A DNA stretch of 64,000 bases from Diadema setosum (Eukaryota > Echinodermata > Echinoidea > Diadematoida > Diadematidae). The notes under the pieces were generated by a model. That model ran no database searches. It was not told the DNA's origin and saw only the letters and a list, made by a program, of their open reading frames with translations. This document shows, in pieces, positions 21,888-31,894 of the stretch. The stretch covers positions 13,737,371-13,801,370 of the forward strand of contig NC_092704.1 in the NCBI RefSeq assembly GCF_964275005.1. The letters are read 5' to 3'. Both the position numbers and the translations under genes were made by a program. The stretch's first letter is position 1. Every line of letters starts with the position of its first letter.

Positions 21888-22659
21888 CCCTATTTCCATT
21901 GGGCTATTTCAGAGCAGATTTTTACTGGGGGGGGGGGGTCAATTTGACCCCCCCCCCCCCAGATCTCGGTCGCGGAAGGTCCGATCGGCGCGAAAATTTG
22001 CACGCACGTGAAGACACGTGTAAAGAACGTCGCTGCATTATTTTTTTTCGCAAAAGTTCTTAATTTTTTTAATTATTATAATTTATGCAAATGAGGTGCA
22101 TCAAATTTCATAAAATTCACAAATATATCAATATTTCCTTCAAAAATTATAATTGGATTCTAATTCTTTGCAGAAAGTATCCCAGAAGCATTGTCAACAA
22201 GATTATATGGTAATATTTTCAAATTTCAAAACATTTTCTTTGTATTGTATTGTTTTCCGAATTTCTTATGTATTCTATTGTTTTTATTTCTTATGTATTT
22301 CTTTGTTTTTAAGATTCTTTTTGTTTTCTAATCTAAAATTAGTTGATGTGAAGTCACATAACATCTTTTAAATGGCCTAGAAGATTGAAAAAGCTGTGTT
22401 TTAGAGCAATTTATGAAATATGCTGCTTTGCACACAAACGTATGGGAAAAGCAGGTTTTTGCCAAATTTTGGGCAGACATGCACTTACGAAATGTCACGT
22501 GACCTCGCGACCGGTGGTCGGATTTTCGCAAAATTTATTTCAAAAGAAAAAAAAAGTCACCAAAAATTATCACGCGATCAGCGGCGGTCGCGCGGCAGCA
22601 GAAAATTTTGTACGGGGGGGGGGGGTCAATTTGACCCCCCCCCCCCAGTGGACATAGGG
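21888..22659. mobile_element. TTAA-flanked piggyBac-type MITE, copy 1 (diverged, reversed)
   Basis: 772 bp bounded by TTAA (21884-21887, 22660-22663) with CCCTAT / ATAGGG termini. Just inside each end is a G-run/C-run hairpin around TCAATTTGA. The interior words TTCTTATGTATTTCTTTG are shared, in opposite orientation, with the copies at 29157, 38892 and 53702. TTAA target and CCCTA termini are the piggyBac signature. No transposase is encoded. Confidence 0.75.
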
Positions 22660-22663
22660 TTAA

Positions 22664-23639
22664 GGGAATCTCTTAACCATGATTAAGTTAAAGGAAGCAC
22701 ATAGTTTAAGGGACTCATGGCGAGTGTTTTATTACACAAGTGTTAATGGTGAAAATGGCCACAGGACAAAAGTTCCTTCTAAGTCAGCAATATTTAATTC
22801 TCCATTTTCAGTGCCACAAAAATCTTCTTAATGTGTGTAATTATGGAAGTTATATCTCACTATGATAAATGCTTTTTCCTGACCCCCCCCCCCTCCCTAC
22901 TATACTTCATGATCAATTTTGCCAAAACTGGTTTATGTCATTAAGAGACAATGCCGACGAACTGTTCAATACAGTTAGAGGAAGGGTAGTAAACAAAATC
23001 CAGCAGTCATATCACATGTATCACATTTTTAAGTATAATAAATTGTTTCTTCCATTACAAAATATTTTTGCAAGCAGGTCTTTTTATTTTGTTCACTAGT
23101 GCCACATAAAATACTCCAGGCATTGCATGTCATCGTTAGATTTGCGATAGTATATTTAATTAGTTAATGCTAGAGTTCCATGTAATTATCTCCCAAAGAA
23201 TTTAAAAGGTGGGTGATCCGTTCCACAGCATCATCCCCCACTTTACCGTATTGCATATATGGAGATTTTGGAACCACATGAATGTTAATATTTTCTCCAT
23301 GATCCCTTTAGATATGAACAAAATATTATAGAGAGCTAGAGGATTAAAAAATTAATAAAAAATATTTAAAGAAATCTTTTATATACATGCACATCTGACA
23401 TTGCACCATTCTTGGTGTCCTCATACTCTGTGACTGAAGTACATGTATGAATACAGAGTTTCAAAGATGATGTTCAACTATGTGATTGTTTGGCAGAAGT
23501 GCATGACCACAGGAAAGATGCAATAGTATTATTATAAAGTCCTGATATTTGAAATCATATACAAGATAAGATTTTGAGACGAATGAAAGAGAGCAGGCAC
23601 CAAAAGTCAATATATTTTGAAAACCTGCTCAAAGTGGCA
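22664..23639. other. Intergenic, no gene seen
   Basis: Ordinary AT-rich sequence with a C-run near 22883. No gene or repeat boundary was recognised. Confidence 0.35.
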
Positions 23640-24290
23640 TTGTATTGTGTGCAGGTGCTAAAAATTGCTAAAAAATGTTTGATATTGTGCAAAGTTCCCT
23701 TAAATTGTGCAAACTTTTCCAAAGTTTCCTGAAAATGTGCAAAGTTGCACAAAATTGCTGGAAATGGCGCAAAGTTGGGCAAAATTGCCTAAAATGGCGC
23801 AAAGTTGTACAAAATTGCCTGAAATGGTGCAAAGTTGCGCAAAATTGCCCGAAATGGCGCAAAATTGCACAGAAATGCCGGAAAATGGCGCGAAGTTGCG
23901 TAAAATTGCTGGACATGGCGCAAAGTTGCGCAAAATTGCCGGAAGTTGCGGAAAATTGTCAGAAATGGGCACAAAATTGCCGGAAGTTGCGGAAAATTGC
24001 CAGGAATGGGCGCAAAATTGCCGGAAATGGCGCAAGGTTGCGCAAAATTGCCGGAAATGGCGCAAGGTTGCGCAAAATTGCCGGAAATGGCGCAAGGTTG
24101 CGCAAAATTGCCGGAAGTTGCGGAAAATTGCCAGAAATGGGCGCAAAATTGCCGGAAATGGCGCAAAGTTGCGCAAGCAAATGCAAAGTTGCCTAAACTT
24201 GCATGTCAACTTTGCATAATGTTGCGCAATCTTTGTCAATTTTGTCAATTTTTGGCAACTTTTGTCAATTTCCATTGTGACATGGGGCCT
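23640..24290. repeat. 30-bp GC-core minisatellite, about 650 bp
   Basis: Tandem units near GCCGGAAATGGCGCAAGGTT plus GCGCAAAATT (30 bp), most regular at about 24015-24110. Variants include GGAAGTTGCGGAAAATTGCC, and decay increases toward both ends. The unit length is a multiple of three and nearly stop-free in most frames, so several long overlapping open frames appear on both strands. They share no codon bias and are artefacts. Related to the array at 1-216. Confidence 0.85.
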
Positions 24291-24696
24291 TTTAAAAGAA
24301 TAAAACAATATCTTGCTTAGAGAGTGGCTGGTCAGTAATGCGATGAGACATAAATTCATTGTCTTCCCGTCTGTGGGGCAAGATATACATAGGTTTGTGA
24401 TACATAAACTATTTTGAGTGGTGGCATTGAACATGACATCAAAGAAGCAGAAATTTTATATCTCCATAATGATCTCTCCTTGATCTCTCCATGATATCTC
24501 TCATTTGCTATAAAAACCGGTACGGCCGGGTCCTGCAATCGGGCCCGTCTGGGAGGGTTCAGTAGACAAAGTGGACCACTTCCGCGTCTAGCTGACAAGA
24601 AAAAAAAAAAATGTGCCACTACAAGTCTCCTTTTATTTATTTTTTTTTTTCAAACGGAGGGATTCCGCGATTCATTGTTTTAAATTTCTTTTATTC

Positions 24697-24745
<49 letters not shown>

Positions 24746-25744
24746 GCAGCTGGCAAACTGAAATGGGCAGTGCATGGGAAATTCCAGAGTCCCACTAAAA
24801 TGTTTGACAGGGTGTCGGATCCCATGATTTTCTTGCACACTCTCTTCTTCGTCTTCTTCTTCTTCTTCTTCCTGTAGGCCGATAGATCACACTGTGCATA
24901 ATCTCCTGTAGGCGCCTACAGACATGGGATACGCGTCGTTCAACAAGATTATGCACATGATATTATGTTGTAAATATCACGACATGTCTGTTTTTGTACT
25001 TTCTCCGAGGTTATGTTTTGTGGGTGTTCTTGCTCGTTTGTTTGTCTGAAAGTTATGAACGGGTTTCAGTAAAATTTTAAGAAAAGGTGAGGCCTTTATA
25101 ATGATACATTCTAAGGAAAATATCTTTGGCAGTCGTGATCCTACGTACGGGATCTGGATAGAGGACTTTTTAAAGGGATTCTTTTTCTTTGAAATAGAAC
25201 AGTTCCATTTTCAGCATTGCTAGGTCCTATATAATTCTACAATGTATAGCAAGATTGCCATCACACTCTTTTGTATACCATATGATATCATGATGATATA
25301 TGTGACCGTTAATGATATACCTTATAATCTTCATACGCAGTGGGAAGTACAACCCCATCGATTATTGTTGCGTATTGCTACTGTATAGACACTGTGCCAG
25401 ACATGTGGGGGAATTCCACAGCGGGAAACAGGCTGTGGGGAAAACCACGCAGGGAATTTGCATATTGTTCACACTGAAGACATAGCAGAGAGTGCAAGGG
25501 AATCCTATATAGTGCAGTGACATCCATGCGCCCTCCTAATGCTTGCTACATGTATTGTGTTACTGTGTGTTGTAGACCACATACATGCACGCAAGATCGT
25601 AGGAAATCCTTGTTTTTGCAGAGCAGAGAAAGGACATCGGAATTTCCAGAAGAATAAAATCGCATGACATGAGAAGACGCATTACGACGAACTAAAATCG
25701 AAAACTGCGGTTGGTAAGACTATAGTATAAGCCGTGTTGCTCAT
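24291..25744. other. Intergenic with simple repeats
   Basis: Contains a (TA)n tract at about 24701-24741 and a CTT-rich stretch near 24843-24870. TGTAGGCGCCTACA near 24906 is a short perfect palindrome. No gene was recognised. Confidence 0.4.
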
Positions 25745-26133
25745 TAAAGGGACTGTACAGTACTGGTTTAGGTAGGAATTCATGTTTTGAACATTCCTAA
25801 GTGAGATAATGAAAAGCCTCTTATGAAATATGAAAGAGCATGTAATTTTAAGAAGGATTCAACATTTATTTGATGAAAATTGGTTTTCAAATGGCTGAGA
25901 TATCCAAAAAATTGCTATTAATAAAAGGCGACATGCCACAACTTTATTAGGATCACTTTGTTTCATCTTGTTTTTGGATATCTCAGCCATTTCAAAACCG
26001 ATTTTCATCGAATAAACTTTTGATACCCCTTAGAACTGCATGCTCTTTGACATCTCATAGAGTGGTTTCTGGATATCTCGCAAAACGTTAAAAGCTAAAT
26101 CTACACCTCGACCAGAACTGTACACACCCTTTA
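25745..26133. mobile_element. About 385-bp palindromic MITE (TTAAAGGG family), copy 1
   Basis: The termini are inverted: TTAAAGGGACTGTACAGTAC against the complement of AGAACTGTACACACCCTTTAA. The interior is also quasi-palindromic: GGCTGAGATATCCAAAAA against TTTTTGGATATCTCAGCC. Copies occur at 38509-38889, 41453-41841 and 56061-56452. It is non-coding. Which transposase moves it is unknown; the TTAA ends would fit piggyBac. Confidence 0.75.
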
Positions 26134-27436
26134 AACTCGATCGTCTGCATGAGATCAGTAGAATGCCTATATTAAAAATTATCGCACTATGAAGTATAAT
26201 AACATTGTGACAGTAACAATAGCTAGTATTTTCATCGACGAGATGTAAATTCTACATATCTGATGGAGAGAAGCTTGTGCAGGGTTGAGTAGGAAGCGAT
26301 CAGGAGTGAGGGAGACAGCTGCTACCTGTCCAGGAAAACTAAAATTGAATTTATAATATAAGGGAAAGTTTTCCAAATATTATTGTGGAATGAGTGAATG
26401 CAGCACACAGTCCCCTCATGCACTGAGGTGGTCATTTTGTATCGAATGCACCATGATTTTTTGGAAAAGGGGTCTATAGGCCTACTCAAGGGGCCCAATG
26501 CGGACAGGGAAATCCCGAAAAAAAGCTAGGGGTGCTTTTTAATTTTTTCCGAACAATCCTAAAATATCCCGAATAGAGTTAGTTTCACCCCCCCCCCCCG
26601 AAATAAAGATTTACCGGTAGTGCATGTTCGCTCCGATTCTCCTGAATGTGCATACTGCATTGCCTTCTTTTTGCAGGAAAGTACACCCTTCTCTGGTACA
26701 GTTGTATATCAAGCATGACTGCAGTCTCTAAAGACATTCCTGTGAATGCAAGGGCTGAAATTGTGAACACTCTTCACCTCTGAACTCTTTCTTCGTTAAA
26801 GGGATAATTTTGTGATATCTTCCCTTCAACCCCCGGCCCCCCTAAAAAAAAACAACAACAACACAAAACTAAACATAACATTATAGGGGTGATTTTGATG
26901 GATTCCCTACTAAAAGCCTGTGATAGGGGCCAAAATCCTAGCCCAATTCCATCCCTAAGGGAGTAGCTCTAAGAATCTGGAACAATTGTAGGCCTATCAT
27001 GTGTATTGTTGACCATCTGAGGGTGTGTTGGGGGGGGGATGCAGCAATATTAGTAGAGCACATCAATGAAGTTTGAGGAAAAGTTTACATTCCATTCAAG
27101 ATCTATGTATTTTTCCTTCTTCATGTGCATCATTGGTGACTGTAATCTTTCAGTGATGTAGGGCCTTTAGAAGATGCTTGCATGAGTGCCAATCTGGAGT
27201 ACCGGTAATATAGTACCGGTAATGGTTCCCTTGAGCTTCCATTTTTGTAGTGTCATTTCTAGAGAGAAGCCGATGCCTCATACATGTATTAACACACACT
27301 GATAGTGTAACATGTTATGTGAGTGAAGAGAACAGAATATCAATCGCAAAGAAATTACTCCATTATCATGACATGTCTGGAACCAAGTTAATACTTCTGC
27401 AACTCATAAAATCATCCTATAAGATCATAGTCACTC
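26134..27436. other. Intergenic, no gene seen
   Basis: Contains C-runs near 26589 and 26830 and a G-run near 27032. No open frame with features was found. Confidence 0.35.
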
Positions 27437-27670
27437 TACAGTGCATATGAAAAAAAGGTAATCAAACTTTGGAGGGCTACTATTTCATATCTGTCATATA
27501 TGGAGAGTGCAATGTTGGTTGTGAAGAAAGGGATCTCTTCCTCTTTCCATTTGTACCTTATGCTGACATTTATATCATGCATAACTGAGCAAGACAACAC
27601 TGACCAATTGCAATTTTTTCCCAATTTTGAGTGTTATCATGAAGGAACAATGAATGTCTCACTGAACCAT
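27437..27670 (-). repeat. Dispersed repeat, inverse copy of 30000-30275
   Basis: About 235 bp whose reverse complement matches 30000-30275 over its length at roughly 75 percent by eye. Shared words include CTCTTCCTCTTTCCATT and CTATTTCATAT. The pair brackets the fold-back and MITE cluster at 27840-29924. Family unknown. Confidence 0.55.
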
Positions 27671-27839
27671 AATTGAGATCTGCAAATGAAAGTGATCAAA
27701 CGAAGAGGCCAGGCTGCACAACTGCAGGTTTGTGTTTAGGTGTTTTTTTTTTTCTCTAGTATGTTATGGTACATAACCTTAAATATTGACAAATTGTCAA
27801 TAACTTGGCCACTCCCAAAGAAAGCTGTTGTAACCCACT

Positions 27840-28870
27840 ATGCATTTTCTTTCTTCACATTCAAGACATAGTAGGGCAGATATGTAACAAAAATTGGTCG
27901 AGATGCTCACATCCGGCGGAAAGTATGAAATTTTGCATATAGGGGTATTTTGGGGCGCTGATTTTAAAAATTGCCGGATCCAAGAGATCTGGCCTCGGGA
28001 TCGGCCGCCATTTTGAATTCCAATATGGCCGCCATCACAAAACAAATTTAAAGATCCCTATCTTCAGTTCTGAATGACGTGTGGTACCAAAACTTGGTAC
28101 ACAAGAGCGTTTTGATATATTGAATTTGATGACAGATTAATTTGAAATGTCTGACAAACATCGAATAGCCGCCATTTTGAATTCCAATATGGCCGCCTCG
28201 AAATATTCAAAATCATTATCTCGAGTTCTAAGTGGTGAATGGCGCTGAAATTAGGTGCAAACAAGTATATCAACATACTGAGTTTAAGAATTGACTAATG
28301 TGATGTGTCTGACAAACGCAATGCCCGCTATTTTGAATTCCAATCTGGTTGCGAAGACAAACATCACGACTAACATTCACGGGCATGCCAAAAAGTGCAG
28401 GCAAAAATGAAGCATAATGCACCTTTCGCTGACGTCACAATGTAAATACAGCAGCGCGCACTCAATCAGTTACAAACGCGTGCTCAATCAGGTAGCCTAA
28501 TTTACAAATCCAAGATAGAGATTTTCAGCATTCCAACATGGTAACTAGTAGGAAAATTCAAATTAGCTGCCGTGCAGCTTGTCAGACATTTCAAATAAGT
28601 CTGTTATTGAAGTTACCATATCACCATGCGTTTACGTATCAAATTCCAATGGCTTATATCACTAAGAACTGAAGATAGGGATCTTTGACGGCGGCCATAT
28701 TGGAATTCAAAATGGCGGCCGACCCTGAGGCCTGATCTCTTGGATCCGGCAATTTTGAAATCAGCACCCCAAAAAACCCCTATGTGCAAAATTTCATACT
28801 TTCCCGCCGGATGTGAGCATTTTTTTCACATATCTGCCCCACTACATGGATTGTCACTGCAAGCTATATG
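27840..28870. mobile_element. About 1-kb fold-back element with GGCGGCC/ATATGG motifs
   Basis: Arms of about 200 bp (about 27865-28068 and 28660-28850) are inverted copies. Shared words include GCTCACATCCGGCGG, AATTGCCGGATCCAAGAGAT and AAAGATCCCTATCTTCAGTTC. GCCGCCATTTTGAATTCCAA followed by TATGGCCGCC occurs near 28009 and, varied, near 28172 and 28325; its inverse is near 28690. No coding capacity. Exact ends and target duplication were not resolved. Confidence 0.65.
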
Positions 28871-28873
28871 TGT

Positions 28874-29048
28874 CAGGGGCGGATCCAGGAATTCTGTAAA
28901 GGGGGGGGGGGGGGGAGGGGCGTGACTAATATTTCTGGTGGCACTTCGGGTTTAATTTCATTTTTTTTTCTTTTTATTTCTTTTGTTTTTCACGAAAAAA
29001 TAAAGGGGGGGCATACGCTGGTTGCGCCCCCCTCTGGATCCGCCACTG
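28874..29048. mobile_element. 175-bp hAT-like MITE
   Basis: Termini CAGGGGCGGATCCAGG and the complement of CTCTGGATCCGCCACTG are a classic hAT-type MITE end. The interior has a G-run and a T-rich stretch with no coding potential. A clean 8-bp target duplication was not found, so the boundaries may be off by a few bases. Confidence 0.65.
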
Positions 29049-29156
29049 TGTGTTGAATATAAACAGAGAAAAGTGTCTATGTGGGTTGGCCTTTGTAGGA
29101 GTGACAAAGTTATCGGACAGGTAGCAACTCCTAATTTAAAAGATTATGGACCTTAA

Positions 29157-29924
29157 CCCTAATCAGGCTGGGGGGGGGCAGAATCCGCCCCCCCTCGACG
29201 TTTCGCGCAATATCTTCGCAGCGCGATAAGCTCCCGCCGCGATGTTTCATGACTTTTTTCTTTCAAGTATCGCGCAACTTTTGAGACCAAAATTGTTGCG
29301 CCCGCACGTACCGTTTTGACGCGACGCCCGTTCGAAAAAAATTTGTCAACCCCAAAATTGCTCCAAAACATGATTTTGTGTACAAACCCAATGCAAATTG
29401 TGTTTTTTCAATTAATTCACATAAAAATTCATATCTTGACTTAGAATGGACGAAATTAATTTATTTTAGCATAATAAAGCTTCGAAAGATGTCTGTGACA
29501 AATTTTGGCCAAAAAACAAACAAAAACAAAGGTCGAAAAACAATGAAATACATAAGAAATTAAAAAAACAATCAAATACATAAGAAATTAATTTAGATAC
29601 AGATTTTTTTTTATCCTATGTCTCAGGAGAATGATACAAGAAACATTTTTAAAAAGAAATTAGCTTAATTAGAGCATTAATAAGTGATTTAGAGCCCCAA
29701 ACTGATTTTATGCATAAATTACAATAGTTAATATAAAATGTAAGAAAAATTTTTCGGAGAAAGCAACCATACATTTTGATAGTATACGTCGCGTGTGCCG
29801 ATTTTCGGCGCGATCACGCGTTCCATAGGCGAGATCTGAAGGGGGGGCGGAATCCGCCCGCCCCCCCCCCCCCCCCCCCCCCCCCCCAGATATAGCATAG
29901 CCAAAAAGCCCAGCCTGATTAGGG
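29157..29924. mobile_element. TTAA-flanked piggyBac-type MITE, copy 2
   Basis: 768 bp between TTAA at 29153-29156 and 29925-29928. TIRs are CCCTAATCAGGCTGGG and the complement of CCCAGCCTGATTAGGG. A GGCAGAATCCGCC / GGCGGAATCCGCC G/C-run hairpin lies just inside each end. The interior has the family words ACATAAGAAATT and CGACGTTTCGCGC. Non-coding. Confidence 0.85.
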
Positions 29925-29999
29925 TTAAAATGTAGGCCTACTGATACAAAAATGTTAAACAAATCTGCATTTGTACGGGCTGGCCTATCATGGCCACTT

Positions 30000-30275
30000 T
30001 CAATGACAGATCTCATCCTTTCAGTGAGCCATTCATTCTTTCTTCACGGGATGCTCAAACTTGGAAAAAGTGCAATTTGTCAGTGGTGTCTTTAGAGTTC
30101 ATGTGCTTAGTCCACATGACATTTGTCGACACGATTACATTTAGGTACCAATGGAAAGAGGAAGAGTTCTTCTTTCCTCACATGCAACCACCATTGCCTG
30201 AGCTCTCCATAGCTGACAAATATGAAATAGCAGCCATCCAAATTTGGATTAATTTTTTTTTTTTTTAATACACAA
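30000..30275 (+). repeat. Dispersed repeat, partner of 27437-27670
   Basis: Inverse, diverged copy of 27437-27670, ending in a T-run at about 30250-30266. A 92-codon frame inside it has no features and is not called. Confidence 0.5.
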
Positions 30276-30485
30276 TGTAGTACTTAATAAAGTGCATGTT
30301 AACATAGGGCCCAATAATTTTGAGTGCACATATACTGCATAATATTCTGAAACAGAAGACCAAGAAGTACAATGATTATTTTCCCCAGTAGAGCGTTTTT
30401 TCTGTATTCATAAAGTTTCCCACCTAAAGATCACCCTCTTATCCAATTAATCAATGAATATTTTACACACAGGTATTTCTGCAAG

Positions 30486-31871
30486 ATGGCTCAGGAGGTA
30501 CTTGTATTGTACTCTTGCCAAGGGGCACTTCCTCAAAAGCTCAAGGTATATCTAAAGAATAGTGAACTATCAGACATCTCTGTCAAAGTCGGATCAAGAC
30601 AGTATCCTGCTCATCGCCTGGTCCTCGGTGCAGCAAGTGGAACCCTCGCAAAGATGATGGAAGAAAATCCTGGAAAAATCCTCCAGTTGAAAGCAGAGGC
30701 CACAGAGAGTGAGATTGAGGTCTTTGAGCGGATGTTGTGCTACATGTACACTGGCGAAATTACGTTTTCACGAGAGAACATCTGTTTGATGATTAGTTGG
30801 GCTGACCAACTAGCTCTGCAGGAATTGAGCAAAATAGCACAGGATTGGTTGTTTGAGTCGTTGCATGGTGACAGTATGGTGGGCGTCATCAAGTGGCTGA
30901 GGGAATCAGATGAAGGCTGTTTCAAGACTATGAAGGATCAATGCATCCAAACCTTGGCTCAGTACTTTGAGTACATACCCGAGACCTCATGGCTTGGACT
31001 CTCAGCGGACGAGGTTCTGGCCATCATAGAGAGGAGTGACCTTGTTGTGGCTGATGAAGAAATCGTCATCAAGAAGGTGGATGCCTGGCTCCTGGGGCAT
31101 GAACACGCTGAAGGCGTCAAGGAGTTGTACGAGAAGATGGCCAGTAAGATACGACTTCCATTGGTGGGGGCTGCCAAGCTCGTCTCTCTGACGAAGACCT
31201 CACCACTAGTCCAGTTTGTTGACAGAGAGTGCCCACATCTGCTTTCAAAGGCATTTAAGTTCCGCGCTCTCTCTTCCGAGATGGGTTATGATGAGGATCC
31301 AACAGGACAGGGAGACTGCTTCCCACTGGGCAAGGAGGATACTCAACCAAGACTATACCTCAATGCTGCATCATTTACCCAGCAAAGACATAGTCATCAC
31401 TCCAGAGGATCTCAAGACAAGAAATTTCAATCGATTTCCGTAGATTCTGTCACGGAGGTAAGGTGTAGCATCCAGATGAAGAATGGGTCATGGACACACA
31501 CCTCCTCAGAGATGACTGTGAAGCTAGAGTCCCAAAAGTCAGATGATGTTGAGGTATGGCATGTGAAGTACAATATCATATTGCGCGAAGGTCTATACAA
31601 TGTGGAGTACCAGTACTACGAATCCCCCAGAGCAAGAATACAACACAAGGGAAAATACTACAGAATAGCCATTGTGACCACAAATGGCGACGAGGATGCT
31701 GAATTTTACCTACCAGACAACCCAGTTGTGACGGTGTACCAGGGTTCCTTCCAGGAGGTGTCAAACTTGGAGAAAGTGTCAAATCGTCACTATGGAGAAT
31801 CCTGTCATGTCATCACTGTACGCACGCCACCCATCTTTGCTGGGAAGAAGCCCACAAGAATCAAGGCATGA
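30486..31871 (+). CDS. BTB-BACK domain protein, BTBD17-like
   Basis: A single coding exon of 461 residues. TTTACACACAG ends 13 bp before the ATG, so a 5' UTR intron is likely and this ATG is the natural start. Residues about 28-122 form a BTB/POZ fold (LSDISVKVG, YPAHRLVLGAAS, MLCYMYTGEI). Residues about 128-240 fit a BACK domain (WLRESDEGCF, SADEVLAIIERSDLVV). After a linker, FKFRALSSEMGYDEDPTGQG and a beta-rich C-terminal domain resemble vertebrate BTBD17 and the galectin-3-binding-protein group. Unlike BTBD17 there is no signal peptide, so a cytoplasmic scaffold or cullin-3 adaptor role is inferred. Orthology is not certain. It converges on DLEC1. Confidence 0.88.
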   Translation: MAQEVLVLYSCQGALPQKLKVYLKNSELSDISVKVGSRQYPAHRLVLGAASGTLAKMMEENPGKILQLKAEATESEIEVFERMLCYMYTGEITFSRENICLMISWADQLALQELSKIAQDWLFESLHGDSMVGVIKWLRESDEGCFKTMKDQCIQTLAQYFEYIPETSWLGLSADEVLAIIERSDLVVADEEIVIKKVDAWLLGHEHAEGVKELYEKMASKIRLPLVGAAKLVSLTKTSPLVQFVDRECPHLLSKAFKFRALSSEMGYDEDPTGQGDCFPLGKEDTQPRLYLNAASFTQQRHSHHSRGSQDKKFQSISVDSVTEVRCSIQMKNGSWTHTSSEMTVKLESQKSDDVEVWHVKYNIILREGLYNVEYQYYESPRARIQHKGKYYRIAIVTTNGDEDAEFYLPDNPVVTVYQGSFQEVSNLEKVSNRHYGESCHVITVRTPPIFAGKKPTRIKA

Positions 31872-31888
31872 GTTTTATGTACATATCA

Positions 31889-31894
31889 AATAAA
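31889..31894 (+). terminator. Possible poly-A signal of the BTB-BACK gene
   Basis: AATAAA lies 18 bp after the TGA. Later candidates (ATTAAA near 32391, AATAAA near 32658) would give a more usual 3' UTR length, so the one used is uncertain. Confidence 0.35.

Noticed and set aside
23700-24434. Long frames on both strands in the 30-bp minisatellite
   Set aside because: All frames are open because of the unit's composition; there is no splice context and no domain.
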